Positions 1-8,735 of a stretch of 64,000 nt of DNA are shown here, piece after piece (the stretch's first letter is position 1; each line of letters opens with the position of its first letter). Both the position numbers and the translations under genes were made by a program. Origin of the DNA: Janibacter cremeus (GTDB lineage: Bacteria; Actinomycetota; Actinomycetes; Actinomycetales; Dermatophilaceae). The stretch is taken from the NCBI RefSeq assembly GCF_029395675.1, contig NZ_CP115184.1, positions 1,922,001 through 1,986,000 of the forward strand, given 5' to 3'. Under the pieces are notes generated by a model, which ran no database searches, was not told the origin of the DNA, and worked only from the letters and a program-made list of their open reading frames with translations.

Positions 1-254
1 AGACCGACGTCCGCGCACTGCTGGGCGGCGAGCAGGGCGACGTCCGTCGACTCCTCCTGCAGGCCGTGGTCGACGACGATCGCGCCGGCGGTGATCTCGT
101 GGTTGGCCGCCTCGGCCGCCAGTGCGGCCGCGAGCGCGAGGGAGTCCCCGCCACCGCTGACCGCGGCGAGCGCCAGCGAGCCGGCAGGCAGGCCCTCGAG
201 GGCGGCACGGACCCCCCTTCGGCAGTCTGCCTGTGCCGGGTGACCGGCTCCCAT
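1..254 (-). CDS. tilS: tRNA(Ile)-lysidine synthase, N-terminal part
   Basis: TilS converts the wobble cytidine of the CAU-anticodon isoleucine tRNA to lysidine, using ATP and lysine. The visible 84 codons contain the PP-loop ATP-binding motif AAVSGGGDSLALAAAL near residues 31-46, followed by AGAIVVDHGLQ, the usual second strand of an N-type ATP pyrophosphatase. The gene runs off the left edge, so only the N-terminus is seen. The ATG shares one base with the stop of the upstream metalloprotease gene (TGATG), which points to translational coupling. The order metalloprotease-tilS is common in actinobacteria. The PP-loop makes the family call strong. Confidence 0.88.
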   Translation of the reverse strand, partial: MGAGHPAQADCRRGVRAALEGLPAGSLALAAVSGGGDSLALAAALAAEAANHEITAGAIVVDHGLQEESTDVALLAAQQCADVG

Positions 255-1297
255 CAGCCGTGCACCCGCCGCACCCACGCGGCCGGGTCGGTGATCTCGA
301 GCGGGGTGGGCAGGGTCTCCGGTGAGGTCCACACGGCGTTGAAGCCGTCGACGCCGACGCTCTCCTGGACGGTGCGCACGAAGACGGCACCGTCGCGGTA
401 CTGGCGCATCTTCGCCTCGAGACCGAGGAGCCGGCGCAGGAGACGGTCGACGGCACCGGCCCCCTTCCGCCGCTCGGTGAAGCGGCGCCGGATCGAGCGG
501 ACGGTGGGGACGTACGCGGGGCCCACGTCGTCCATGACGACGTCGGCGTGCCCCTCGAGGAGGGACATGACCGCGGTGACCTTGGCCATCTGCTCCCGCT
601 GCTCCGGCGTGATGACGAGCTCGGCGAGGCCCTGGCTCTCGCCGCTGAAGACCTTGGGCAGCTGGGTGGCGATCTGCTCGACCCGATCACGCAGGTCGGA
701 GGTGTCGGGCACGAGGTCCACGGCGAGGGTGCGGGCGGAGTCGATGACGTGGTCGCGCAGCCACGGCACGGCGGTGAACTGCACGCGGTGGGTCTCCTCG
801 TGCAGGCACACCCACAGGCGGAAGTCGCGCGGGACGGCCTTGATCTCGCGCTCGGTGTGCACGATGTTCGGCGCGACGAGGAGCAGCGCCGGGGTGCCGC
901 CGGGGGCGATGTCGTACTGGCCGAGGACCTTGGTGGACAGGAAGGCGAGCATCCCGCCGGCCTCGGTGCCGGTGATCTTGCTGCCGATGGCCTGGGCCAG
1001 GCCCGAGGGCTCCTTGTCCCGGCGCTTGGCGACCGCCTCGAGCGCCGGGTCGAGCATCGCGGCCATCGAGTCGGCGTTGACGTCGATCCAGGTGGGGCGG
1101 TCGATGACCAGGGGTGGCGGCGCGTCGCCGGGCGCGCTCAGGCGGGCGGTGGCCGCGACGGGATCGACGGCGAAGGCCGCCAGCTCGCGGATCTCCTCGA
1201 CGATCCGGGTGGCCTCCTCGGGCGACACGTCGGGTCCGGGGGGCACGAGGCGGGCCCCGGCGCTCTTGGCGAATGTCCAGTCGACGTAGTTCGGCAC
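254..1297 (-). CDS. Zinc-dependent metalloprotease, DUF2342 family
   Basis: A 347-residue protein with the zincin-like motif HEETHRVQF in its middle and [12 protein letters not shown] further on, as in the actinobacterial DUF2342 family (often annotated as coenzyme F420 biosynthesis-associated or zinc-dependent metalloprotease). HExxH should supply two zinc ligands and the general base; the substrate is unknown. I chose the GTG at 1297 (reads VPNYVDW) because TATGGT lies exactly 6 bases upstream, the pattern expected of a leaderless transcript. A longer reading from 1339 would translate the tandem repeat upstream and is less likely. The gene sits between dacB and tilS on the same strand and overlaps tilS by one base. 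Confidence 0.82.
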   Translation of the reverse strand: MPNYVDWTFAKSAGARLVPPGPDVSPEEATRIVEEIRELAAFAVDPVAATARLSAPGDAPPPLVIDRPTWIDVNADSMAAMLDPALEAVAKRRDKEPSGLAQAIGSKITGTEAGGMLAFLSTKVLGQYDIAPGGTPALLLVAPNIVHTEREIKAVPRDFRLWVCLHEETHRVQFTAVPWLRDHVIDSARTLAVDLVPDTSDLRDRVEQIATQLPKVFSGESQGLAELVITPEQREQMAKVTAVMSLLEGHADVVMDDVGPAYVPTVRSIRRRFTERRKGAGAVDRLLRRLLGLEAKMRQYRDGAVFVRTVQESVGVDGFNAVWTSPETLPTPLEITDPAAWVRRVHG

Positions 1298-1303
1298 GCA
1301 CCC

Positions 1304-1365
1304 ACCATACGAAGTGCGGCGTCCCACCACCGTCACCATACGAAGTGCGGCGTCCCACCACCGTC
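1304..1365. repeat. 31-bp tandem direct repeat, two copies
   Basis: The 31-bp unit at 1304-1334 is repeated without change at 1335-1365. It fills the gap between dacB and the metalloprotease gene and reaches into the dacB stop codon. Read on the minus strand, each unit ends in CTTCGTATGGT, so the likely -10 hexamer of the metalloprotease promoter (TATGGT) is present twice. Confidence 0.9.
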
Positions 1366-2761
1366 AGCGGCAGCCGCAGTCCGTGATGTCGGCGACCATC
1401 CGGTCGAGCACGGCGCGGGCCCCGAGGGTGCCGGTGGTCGAGGGCACCCGGTCGGCGAGCAGCACGTAGGTGAGCAGTCGACCGTCGGCGGTCGTGGTCG
1501 TCCCCGCGAGCGCCGAGGTGCCCGTCAGGGTGCCCGTCTTGGCCCGGGCGAGGCCGGCGGCGCTGCGGGTGTCGTCGGTGTCGAAGCGCTCGTGCAGCGT
1601 GCCGGTCAGCCCGGCGACGGGCAGCTCGGCCAGGATCGAGGTCATCTCCTGCGCCGAGCCGGTGATGCCCAGCTGCATGACGTCGGAGATCACCCGCGCC
1701 GGCACCTTCTGTCCCGAGCTGAGCCCGCTGCTGTCCTTGAGCGTGACGCCGGTGAGGTCGATGCCGGCGTCCGCCAGGGTCTGCTCGACCCAGCCGGAGA
1801 CCTCCGCGGTCGAGGTGCCGACACCGTGCGCGGCGGCGACCTGGCGGGCGACGTTCTCCGTCAGTGCGTTGTCGCTGTCGTCGAGGGCCAGGGCGAGCAC
1901 GTCCCCGAGCGGGGCCGAGTCCACGGCACCGAGCACCTCTGCGTCCTCCGGGGCGGGGGTCTGCCACTGCTTCGTCGAGGTGTCCGCCTCGACGGCGACC
2001 CCCACGGCCCGCAGCTCCTTGGCGAAGGCCTTGAGCACGCTGCGCTCGGGGACCTTGGGCGACGGCTCGAAGGGCTTGGGCCGCTCTCCCGCGAGACCGA
2101 TCATCGTCACGCCCTGGGTGTAGCCGGCCGCGACGTCGGCCATCTCCCAGGTCGGCGGGTACCGCTCGCCGTGGGCGTAGGTCATGTCGAGGCGAAGGGA
2201 GTAGCTCCCCTCCCCCTTCGCCGGGACCGAGGCGGCCACCTGGCGGGCGAGGTCCGCCAGACCGGCCCGGCCCTCGACGGCCGTCGGGTCGCCCTCGCCA
2301 CGGGCGAGCATCGTGTCACCGGACGCGACGAGGACCAGCTCGTCCGGCCGGTCGCCGGCGACGACCCGCGTCGTCATGACCCGGCTGAGATCGGCGGTCT
2401 GCGCCACCGCGGCGGCGGTGAGCAGCTTCGCGGTCGAGGCGGGGGTGATCGGTCGGTCGCCGCCGTGGGAGTAGAGGGTCTCGCCGGTGAGGGCGTCGCG
2501 CACCACCACGCCGACGCGCTTGCCCAGGGCCTTGGCCGTCGCGTCCTCCTCGAGGGCCGCGGTCAGCCCGGCCGTCGTCGGGACCGGCACCTCGGTCGAC
2601 GCGGCGGGCAGGACGGGCGCGGTGTCGGGGGCCTCCGGAGCCTTCCGGGTGACCTCCTCGTCGATCGTGAGCACGCCCGGGACGCGGTCGTACGCGTCCG
2701 CGGTGCCGTACCCGATCAGCAGTGCTGCGACGGAGGTCACGGCGATGAGTGTGCGGCGCAC
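1364..2761 (-). CDS. dacB: D-alanyl-D-alanine carboxypeptidase / endopeptidase (PBP4, DacB family)
   Basis: A 465-residue class C penicillin-binding protein that trims or cuts peptidoglycan cross-links outside the cytoplasmic membrane. The N-terminus ([19 protein letters not shown]) is a signal peptide or membrane anchor. The three penicilloyl-transferase motifs are present: PASTAK with catalytic Ser109 and Lys112, SDN in DSDNALTE, and KTG in [15 protein letters not shown] long insert between the first two motifs is typical of PBP4. The GTG start has AGGGGG upstream. It is transcribed away from ppa and toward the metalloprotease and tilS, an arrangement common in actinobacteria. Confidence 0.9.
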   Translation of the reverse strand: MRRTLIAVTSVAALLIGYGTADAYDRVPGVLTIDEEVTRKAPEAPDTAPVLPAASTEVPVPTTAGLTAALEEDATAKALGKRVGVVVRDALTGETLYSHGGDRPITPASTAKLLTAAAVAQTADLSRVMTTRVVAGDRPDELVLVASGDTMLARGEGDPTAVEGRAGLADLARQVAASVPAKGEGSYSLRLDMTYAHGERYPPTWEMADVAAGYTQGVTMIGLAGERPKPFEPSPKVPERSVLKAFAKELRAVGVAVEADTSTKQWQTPAPEDAEVLGAVDSAPLGDVLALALDDSDNALTENVARQVAAAHGVGTSTAEVSGWVEQTLADAGIDLTGVTLKDSSGLSSGQKVPARVISDVMQLGITGSAQEMTSILAELPVAGLTGTLHERFDTDDTRSAAGLARAKTGTLTGTSALAGTTTTADGRLLTYVLLADRVPSTTGTLGARAVLDRMVADITDCGCR

Positions 2762-2860
2762 CCGCTGCCCCCTGCGTGGATTGGTCGACGGTGGTGGAAC
2801 ACTGGCACCGAGACTAGATCACGGTCATCACATCACCGTCACCGAACAAAGGGGCACCTA

Positions 2861-3493
2861 GTGGAGTTCGACGTCACCATCGAGATCCCCAAGGGTCAGA
2901 AGAACAAGTACGAGGTCGACCACGAGACCGGCCGGATCCGTCTGGACCGGATGCTCTTCACCTCCATGGCCTACCCGAGCGACTACGGCTACGTCGAGGA
3001 CACGCTCGGTGAGGACTCGGACCCGCTGGACGCGCTGGTCCTGCTCGACGAGCCCACCTGGCCGGGTTGTCTCGTGCGGGCGCGGCCGATCGGCATGTTC
3101 CACATGCGCGACGAGGCCGGTGGCGACGACAAGGTCCTGTGCGTCCCCGCGGGCGACCCGCGCAAGGAGGGCATCAAGGAGCTGGAGGACATCAGCGAGT
3201 TCGACCGCCTCGAGATCCAGCACTTCTTCGAGACCTACAAGGACCTCGAGCCGGGCAAGTCCGTCGAGGGCGCCTACTGGGTCGGCCGCGAGGAGGCGGA
3301 GCAGTGCGTGCGCGAGGCGCTCGAGCGCGCGAAGGCCAACGGCATCAGCACCGCCCGCTGGACCATGCCCACCTCGGCACACATCCCCGAGCCGGAGGAC
3401 GTCACCCACTCCGAAGCGGACATCAAGGCTGCAGCGGCCCGTGCCCGGGACCAGCTGGCCACCGAGGAGAAGCCGCTCAGCGACGGCGAGTGA
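2861..3493 (+). CDS. ppa: Inorganic pyrophosphatase (family I)
   Basis: This soluble Mg-dependent enzyme hydrolyses pyrophosphate to phosphate and pulls biosynthetic reactions forward. The 210-residue protein opens [20 protein letters not shown] and has the metal-binding signature [10 protein letters not shown] and [10 protein letters not shown]. The conserved part ends near residue 170 (family proteins are about 160-175 residues). The remaining 40 or so residues are an Ala- and acid-rich tail of unknown role. The GTG start follows AAAGGGG at a good distance. It is divergent from dacB and its end overlaps the end of the next gene by 17 bases. A membrane pyrophosphatase is encoded at 49480-51819, so the cell has both types. 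Confidence 0.95.
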   Translation: MEFDVTIEIPKGQKNKYEVDHETGRIRLDRMLFTSMAYPSDYGYVEDTLGEDSDPLDALVLLDEPTWPGCLVRARPIGMFHMRDEAGGDDKVLCVPAGDPRKEGIKELEDISEFDRLEIQHFFETYKDLEPGKSVEGAYWVGREEAEQCVREALERAKANGISTARWTMPTSAHIPEPEDVTHSEADIKAAAARARDQLATEEKPLSDGE

Positions 3494-3923
3494 GCTCCCG
3501 CGCCAACCCGTGGCGGCACTGCCGCATCATCCACGCGTGATTGGCCCGCAGCAGCCACGGCACGAGGGTCGCCATCCGCTCCAGGCGGGTGGCGACCCTC
3601 ACGCTTTGCCCGAAGTGGAGCACGCTGCCCTGCGGCACGGTCGCGATGTGCCACTGGGCGTGGCCGACGAGGTCCCCTGCGAGGAGCACCCGCAGCACGC
3701 CCGCTTCCCGGTCCTCGACCACGCGGGTCATGCGCAGGCGCAGCGTGACCGGGAGGAGGCTGCGCACGACGGCGACGCCGGAGTCGTCGTCGATGCGGTC
3801 GACCGAGCGCACCTGCGGCCACCACGTCGGGTAGCGATCGATGTCCGCCAGCACCGCGACCACGTCGGGCGGCTCGGCGTCCACGAACCAGACACTGCTG
3901 AAGTCGAAGGTCTGCGCGGCCAC
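3477..3923 (-). CDS. SRPBCC / polyketide-cyclase-like protein
   Basis: A protein of about 148 residues beginning [17 protein letters not shown], with [26 protein letters not shown]. The xxDPxRYPxWWPxV-like pattern is characteristic of the START/SRPBCC fold, which forms a hydrophobic ligand pocket. No ligand or reaction can be read from the sequence. The chosen GTG at 3923 has GGATGGGGGC just upstream; GTG at 3941 is an alternative. It converges on ppa and overlaps its last 17 bases, so the two genes probably share a terminator region. Confidence 0.7.
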   Translation of the reverse strand: MAAQTFDFSSVWFVDAEPPDVVAVLADIDRYPTWWPQVRSVDRIDDDSGVAVVRSLLPVTLRLRMTRVVEDREAGVLRVLLAGDLVGHAQWHIATVPQGSVLHFGQSVRVATRLERMATLVPWLLRANHAWMMRQCRHGLARELTRRR

Positions 3924-3972
3924 GCCCCCATCCAACTCCACCCACCGGGTGCTGTCCCCCGGCACCACCGCC

Positions 3973-4012
3973 GGTCGAGGTGCGAGGCCGTCCACGGCCG
4001 AGCCTCGAGACC
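3973..4012 (-). repeat. REP-like intergenic palindromic element, copy 1
   Basis: The reverse complement (GGTCTCGAGGCTCGGCCGTG...) matches 38067-38106 at 36 of 40 positions. The unit is itself an imperfect palindrome (TCGAGG...CCTCGA outside, GGCCGT...ACGGCC inside) and lies between two divergently transcribed genes. Confidence 0.7.
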
Positions 4013-4046
4013 CCGCCCCGCCCCTGCCCGGGATACCGTGCGACAC

Positions 4047-4943
4047 GTGCGCTACTTCTCCCGTGACGGACTGACCTTCGACGTCGACGACAGCGGCCCC
4101 CAGGAGGGGGAGGTCGTCGTCCTCCTCCACGGCTGGCCGCAGGACCGCACCGCGTGGGACAAGGTGACGCCCCGGCTCGTCGACGCCGGCCTGCGGGTGC
4201 TCGCCCCGGACCTGCGCGGCTACTCCCCCGGCGCCCGCCCGCCGCACCACCTCGACTACGAGATCTCCGAGCTCGTCGGCGACGTCATCGCCCTGCTCGA
4301 CGCCGCCGGCGCCTCGCAGGCCCACATCGTCGGTCACGACTGGGGCGGCGCCCTCGCGTGGGCCGTGGCCGCCCGCCACCCCGACCGCGTGCAGACCTTG
4401 ACCGTGCTGTCGACCCCGAGCCCGTCCGGGATGGCCCACGGGTTCCGACAGGGCGAGCAGCTCAAGGCCAGCTGGTACATGGCCTTCTTCGCCCTGCCGG
4501 TCCTGCCGGTGCTGTTCTTCCGGTTCTTCGCCCAGCAGGTCATGGAGAGGATAGGGATGCCCCGCGAGCGCGCCGCGTACGACGCGAAGCGGTTGAAGGA
4601 CGCGAGCTCGGCCCAAGGCTCCCTCAACTGGTACCGCGCCGGCCTGTCGCCGACCCTTGTATGGCGCAGGCGGTCCCGGCCCGGCACCCCTCGTCGCAGC
4701 AAGCATCGCGAGATGCTCCCGACCGCTTTTGTCTGGGGCGCGAAGGACCCGGCCTTCGCGAAGGCGTCGACCCGGCACACCGTCAACAAGCTGCGCGAGC
4801 GCGCCGGGGAGCAGATCGACCTCGTGCACACCCTCGAGCTCGACACCGGTCACTGGCTCATGGAGACCCACCCGGAGACGATCGCCGAGGTCGTCCTCGA
4901 CCGGATCGGTGGGCAGGGTCGGAGCGAGCAGCAGGCGGGTTGA
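4047..4943 (+). CDS. Alpha/beta hydrolase, epoxide hydrolase-like
   Basis: A 298-residue alpha/beta hydrolase. HGWPQDRTAWDKV supplies the oxyanion loop and VGHDWGGALAW the nucleophile elbow. The elbow residue is Asp, not Ser, which is the mark of epoxide hydrolases and haloalkane dehalogenases rather than esterases. WGAKDPAFA may supply the acid and DTGHWLMETHPE the catalytic His. Between them lies a lid region with a hydrophobic stretch (MAFFALPVLPVLFFRFFAQQ). The GTG at 4047 is 7 bases after TACCGT, a leaderless pattern; GTG at 4038 is in frame. The substrate is unknown. Confidence 0.8.
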   Translation: MRYFSRDGLTFDVDDSGPQEGEVVVLLHGWPQDRTAWDKVTPRLVDAGLRVLAPDLRGYSPGARPPHHLDYEISELVGDVIALLDAAGASQAHIVGHDWGGALAWAVAARHPDRVQTLTVLSTPSPSGMAHGFRQGEQLKASWYMAFFALPVLPVLFFRFFAQQVMERIGMPRERAAYDAKRLKDASSAQGSLNWYRAGLSPTLVWRRRSRPGTPRRSKHREMLPTAFVWGAKDPAFAKASTRHTVNKLRERAGEQIDLVHTLELDTGHWLMETHPETIAEVVLDRIGGQGRSEQQAG

Positions 4944-4991
4944 GCGAAGGGGGGCGGGCCGAGGAGCGCCACTTCGCGCGCCCATGGGGCG

Positions 4992-5402
4992 TCAGTCGTG
5001 CGAGGCCGCCTCGAGCACCGCTGACCAGCTGCCGAATGTGTTGCGGACGGTGTTCGCCGACGGCGCGTCCTGCTGCTCCCGCAGCCACTGACCGAAGCGT
5101 CCATAGGACGGCTTCTCGTCCTCAGCGAGGTAGCGCCGGACCCAGTTCAGCAGGTCGGCCTCGCTCCACTTGCGGCGATAGGAGGTCCGCGAGGCCTTGT
5201 TCGCCGGGACTCCCGCGGTAGCGCACGCCTCCCGCCACGAACCCTCCCGCTGGATGATGCGCGCGGAGGTCAGTGCGTCGGCACCGCGGTGCCTGTCGTA
5301 GAACGCCACCGAGAGCGGGGTGCCACCGGGCAACGCAGCCACCCGCCGCATCTCGTTGGTCGACTCGTCACGCATGCTGCATGTTCTCATCGATCCGGAC
5401 AT
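4992..5402 (-). CDS. Small protein with homing-endonuclease-associated repeats
   Basis: 136 residues at most. The C-terminal half contains a unit resembling the HNH/homing-endonuclease-associated repeat: KWSEADLLNWVRRYL, then PSYGRFGQWLREQ, then TVRNTFGSWSAVLEAA. An earlier stretch (ALTSARIIQREGSWREACAT) looks like a second, weaker unit. Such repeats bind DNA; no nuclease HNH motif is present. The start is uncertain because there are several ATGs and no clear ribosome site. It begins 6 bases after the SDR gene stops, so the two are probably cotranscribed. Function unknown. Confidence 0.55.
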   Translation of the reverse strand: MSGSMRTCSMRDESTNEMRRVAALPGGTPLSVAFYDRHRGADALTSARIIQREGSWREACATAGVPANKASRTSYRRKWSEADLLNWVRRYLAEDEKPSYGRFGQWLREQQDAPSANTVRNTFGSWSAVLEAASHD

Positions 5403-5408
5403 CGACCG

Positions 5409-6164
5409 TCAGAGCGCGGTGTAGCCCCCGTCGACGAGGTAGCCCGCTCCGGTGCAGAAGGACGCCTCGTCCGAGAGGAGAAAGGCGACCACCGCCGCGA
5501 CTTCCTCCGGAGTGCCGAAGCGCTTCATCGCGTGCTTGTCCTCGAGGAAGGCCTTGGCGTCCTCGGGCATCTCGGTCAGGGGCGTGGCGATGACGCCCGG
5601 CTGGACCGCGTTCACCCGGATCCCTTCCGTGCCGTACTCGACGGCGGCAGCCTTCGTCATACCGAGCACCCCGTGCTTGGCGGTCGTGTACGCCGACCCC
5701 GGCGCGTAGGTGGCCACGTTGCCGTGGACCGAGGCCATGTTGACGATGGCGCCCTTGCCCTCCGCGGTGTCCTTCATCGCCGGGATCTGGTACTTCATCC
5801 CGTAGGCGATGCCGTCCATGTTGATGGCGATGACCCTGCGCCACACGTCGAGGTCGAGCTCTCCCATGGGACCGGGTGAGGCACCGATGCCGGCGTTGTT
5901 GACCGCTCCGTCCAGGCGACCCCAGGTGTCGAGCGCGAGATGCACGGCAGCCTCGTTGTCCGCGGGGCTGGAGGCATCGAGGTGCATCGTCACCGCCTCG
6001 CCGCCGGCCCCTTCGACGAGGCGGGCCGTCTCGGCCGCGCCCTCGTCGTTGATGTCGGCGACGAGGACCCTGCCGCCCTCCTGCCCCAGACGCACGGCGA
6101 CAGCCCGGCCGAGGCCAGAGCCCCCACCCGTGACGATGACGACCTTGCCGGTGAATCGTTCCAT
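5409..6164 (-). CDS. Short-chain dehydrogenase/reductase (SDR)
   Basis: A 251-residue classical SDR. The N-terminal Rossmann motif is VTGGGSGLGRAVA. VADINDE follows strand 2, with an acidic residue that favours NAD(H). NNAGIGA, the catalytic Ser in NMASVHGNVATYAPGSAYTTAKHG, and YTTAK (Tyr and Lys) complete the active site. The C-terminal CTGAGYLVDGGYTAL is typical of FabG-like and alcohol-type SDRs. The ATG at 6164 was chosen because GAAGGA lies 8 bases upstream; an upstream start would lack this site. The substrate cannot be predicted. Confidence 0.85.
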   Translation of the reverse strand: MERFTGKVVIVTGGGSGLGRAVAVRLGQEGGRVLVADINDEGAAETARLVEGAGGEAVTMHLDASSPADNEAAVHLALDTWGRLDGAVNNAGIGASPGPMGELDLDVWRRVIAINMDGIAYGMKYQIPAMKDTAEGKGAIVNMASVHGNVATYAPGSAYTTAKHGVLGMTKAAAVEYGTEGIRVNAVQPGVIATPLTEMPEDAKAFLEDKHAMKRFGTPEEVAAVVAFLLSDEASFCTGAGYLVDGGYTAL

Positions 6165-6345
6165 GGCTGCGATCCTTCGCGATCGGTGGACGTGTTCCTC
6201 CACCATGGCACTGCGGGACCTGCAGGGAGCCGACAGCGTGCTCAGCGGAACTTCTGCGAGAGGAGCACCTCAGGACGGGGTCACCCTGGACTTGACCCAG
6301 GAGCTCCCCGAAACAACCAATGCCAAGGGCCCGGTGCTGGCGTGA

Positions 6346-7890
6346 TCACTGGGGTGGGCCGGTGAGCGCGTCGGCAGCATGACCGTCACGATCGCGCACG
6401 GTCAGCCTCAACGCCACGTGCGGACCGAAGAGTTCCCTTGCTGCGCGCGGTAGCGCGATCCGTTTGACCCATCGACGTGGTGACGCGTCCTCGTCCTCCA
6501 GCGGGGGGCCCGTGGGCACGTAGTCACGCAGGGGCACCGGCAACTCGGAGACCCAGGCAGCCCACGCTGCCAATCCGCCGTCCGTGGCGCCGATGTCGAC
6601 AGCGAGCCAGTCGTCGAAATCCGCGGTCTGCTCCACGTGGTCCCGGAAGTCGAAGATGCCGTCCCGTTGACGCAGTGAGATGAGCCTGAGGTGCAGGGTG
6701 TACCGGGCGTGCTCGGCCTCCTCGGGCCGCAGGGTCGGATCGGCGATGAGGAAGGTCGTGACCAGCGGTTGCGGCCGGTCCGATTCGTCCGCCGGCACGT
6801 CCAGGATCACGGGGCAGTGGTGCGCTGCAGTCTGCTGGTGCATCAGGATCGGCAGACCGCGCACGGCGAGTTCCACCTCCGCCTGCCAGATGATCTCGCC
6901 GCGGTCCGCTGCCTGCTGCCTCGGGGGCTGGAGCCCGACGAGGTCCGCGGTGACCTCCAGGTCGCCGAGGAGGAAGCGGCGCATGTTCTGGTAACCCTCT
7001 TCCGAGTTCACGATGCCGTAGCGCCCGGAGTGGCTGCGGTGCACGAACGCGAACTTGGCGTCCGGAACGTACGCGTTCTCGATCTGGACCAGCCCATCGC
7101 TCTTCACTCCGACGGCTGCGGAGGAGAGGCCGCGGGCCACGTCGTAGTCGTCGGGGTTGGTGCCGATCAAGGCAACTACCCGGTCTGGCGCGAACGCCTC
7201 CTCCGGGATCTTCCTGGGGTCCCAGTTCGCCCTGAGGTCTCCGACACCGGCCGGGTTGAGGTACTCCCACATCCGTTGCGGTCCGAAGATGTCGGCCCCT
7301 TGGATACCGAAGTGGTCCCTGACCTTCTCGAAGAGACCGAATCCGATGTCGAAGTCGATGCCCCCGTGAGGAGTCGCGTAGGTGAAGAGTCTGTCGACGT
7401 ACTGCTCGGCGTGCGCGCCCCGGTCGGGGATGACCTTCTGCATCATGCTGCGGCAGACCAGACCGCCCATGGAGTGCGCCACCAGATAAACCCTCGGAGC
7501 CCCGGTCTTGGCGCGCACCAGCGTCACCAGGTCAAGGAGATCTTCGGCGGCGCGCTCGAGACGGTACTCCTGCGGCGTCCGCCCCCAGGTGGAGGCGGCG
7601 TCGTCGTAGAAGCGGTGGATCCAGATGGTCGCCTCGGGAACCTCGCCGTCCGGCTGTCTACCCAGCCACGCCAGCTGGCTGCCGTGGACCTTCAGGTCGT
7701 AGTCGTGGTCCAGCATCAGGCGCAGCAGCGGGCTCTCGAACTGGTAGAAGCTGGGATCCCCACCTGCTCCCACCCTGACGTGGGTGGAACCCACGTTGAA
7801 GCCGTAGAACGGGTCCTCGACGAGCGCATCGATACCCGACTGCCCGCCTCCGAAGCCGCGAACGTAGATGATCGGCAACTTGCGTGCCAT
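6346..7890 (-). CDS. Lipase-like / PGAP1-like alpha/beta hydrolase
   Basis: A 514-residue cytoplasmic-looking protein. The N-terminal domain is an alpha/beta hydrolase: IYVRGFGGGQSG oxyanion region, nucleophile elbow VAHSMGGLV around residue 145, then YATPHGGID. The catalytic His may be in FVHRSHSGRYGIV. About 200 residues of beta-rich sequence of unknown type follow. This layout resembles esterase/lipase proteins of the PGAP1 or DUF676 kind. The second of two adjacent starts (ATG at 7890) is preceded by GGGGGGAGGA. No signal peptide or lipobox is visible. Confidence 0.7.
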   Translation of the reverse strand: MARKLPIIYVRGFGGGQSGIDALVEDPFYGFNVGSTHVRVGAGGDPSFYQFESPLLRLMLDHDYDLKVHGSQLAWLGRQPDGEVPEATIWIHRFYDDAASTWGRTPQEYRLERAAEDLLDLVTLVRAKTGAPRVYLVAHSMGGLVCRSMMQKVIPDRGAHAEQYVDRLFTYATPHGGIDFDIGFGLFEKVRDHFGIQGADIFGPQRMWEYLNPAGVGDLRANWDPRKIPEEAFAPDRVVALIGTNPDDYDVARGLSSAAVGVKSDGLVQIENAYVPDAKFAFVHRSHSGRYGIVNSEEGYQNMRRFLLGDLEVTADLVGLQPPRQQAADRGEIIWQAEVELAVRGLPILMHQQTAAHHCPVILDVPADESDRPQPLVTTFLIADPTLRPEEAEHARYTLHLRLISLRQRDGIFDFRDHVEQTADFDDWLAVDIGATDGGLAAWAAWVSELPVPLRDYVPTGPPLEDEDASPRRWVKRIALPRAARELFGPHVALRLTVRDRDGHAADALTGPPQ

Positions 7891-7999
7891 CACGGTCCTC
7901 CCCCCACCGGTGCGGCGCGGCTCCCCCTCACCCGAGCCACCGTGTGGATCGACCCTATGGTGGTGGGCCTATCTGGTCCAGCCCTGGCGGTGCGGTCCC

Positions 8000-8512
8000 T
8001 CACGGATTGAGCCTCCACAATCTGTAGGACCAGGGCACGTCGTAGCCAAGAACCCACGCCGTGTATGCGCCCGCAGCCACGCGGGCCAACCGATCCCTCT
8101 GGGCGCGGTGTTGCAGCGCCAACACCACGGGGGTGAAGGCCAGCATCCCGACGAGTCCCGCTCGGGTGCTCCGGCGACCGAAGAGAAGGGCATTCCACAA
8201 CTCGTTGCCCGCGAGCACGGCGTAGGTCCGATTGCGCAGCACGGTGTCCTGACCGCGCTGTGCACGCTGCAGGACCACCCCCATCAGCCCGTAGTAGACA
8301 CCGCCAACGACGATGAACGCCGGTAGCGGGACCTGCAAACCCGGTCGCCGCAACTCGTTGAACCACGCCAAGGACGAACGGCCGATGAACCCGTTACCGA
8401 CGACTGCCGCCACCAGAGGTGGAGCCACCACCGGCACCGACGCCCGCACGGCGGGACCGATCCAGACACCCCTGGACGGTCCGTTCGGTGGAAAATCGTC
8501 GGGACCCGACAT
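8000..8512 (-). CDS. TspO/MBR family membrane protein
   Basis: A 170-residue membrane protein with five hydrophobic segments. Family features are WFNELRRPGLQVP (TspO usually has W-Y-x-x-L-x-K-P) and GNELWNALLFGRR (usually N-x-x-W-S-x-L-F-F-x-x-R). TspO proteins bind porphyrins and act in stress responses or tetrapyrrole handling. The conserved Trp positions are partly kept. The N-terminal 25 residues (SGPDDFPPNGPSRG) are not typical of the family. The ATG at 8512 lacks an obvious ribosome site. Confidence 0.7.
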   Translation of the reverse strand: MSGPDDFPPNGPSRGVWIGPAVRASVPVVAPPLVAAVVGNGFIGRSSLAWFNELRRPGLQVPLPAFIVVGGVYYGLMGVVLQRAQRGQDTVLRNRTYAVLAGNELWNALLFGRRSTRAGLVGMLAFTPVVLALQHRAQRDRLARVAAGAYTAWVLGYDVPWSYRLWRLNP

Positions 8513-8555
8513 GTGTCCATTGTGCAGCGCAATCCGTCAGAGGGTCCTTGAGTCA

Positions 8556-8572
8556 GTGAGGAAAGTACTCAC
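8556..8572. promoter_or_regulatory. Candidate operator: 17-bp palindrome
   Basis: GTGAG, GAAAGTA, CTCAC: perfect 5-bp arms around a 7-bp centre, between tspO and the potassium channel gene. A related site (GTAAGGAAAGTCCTCAC) lies at 11210-11226 inside the mobile element. Both are preceded by CA. The binding protein is not known. Confidence 0.4.
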
Positions 8573-8735
8573 GAGTCACGCCCGGCACGAAGTCCGGAGT
8601 CAGCGAACCGGGTCACCTGTCCAGGAGTGGGTCACAGCGGTGATCCGGCAGCCGCTTCGAGACGCTGGTGTCGCCCGGTAGATCCCCGACGCCCTCGAGG
8701 CAGTATGTAGCTTGCACCGGAGTACCGTTCCACCA

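Noticed and set aside
548..2860. Long plus-strand extension upstream of ppa
   Set aside because: It is antisense to dacB and the metalloprotease, with no protein motifs. Family length and a ribosome site place the ppa start at 2861.
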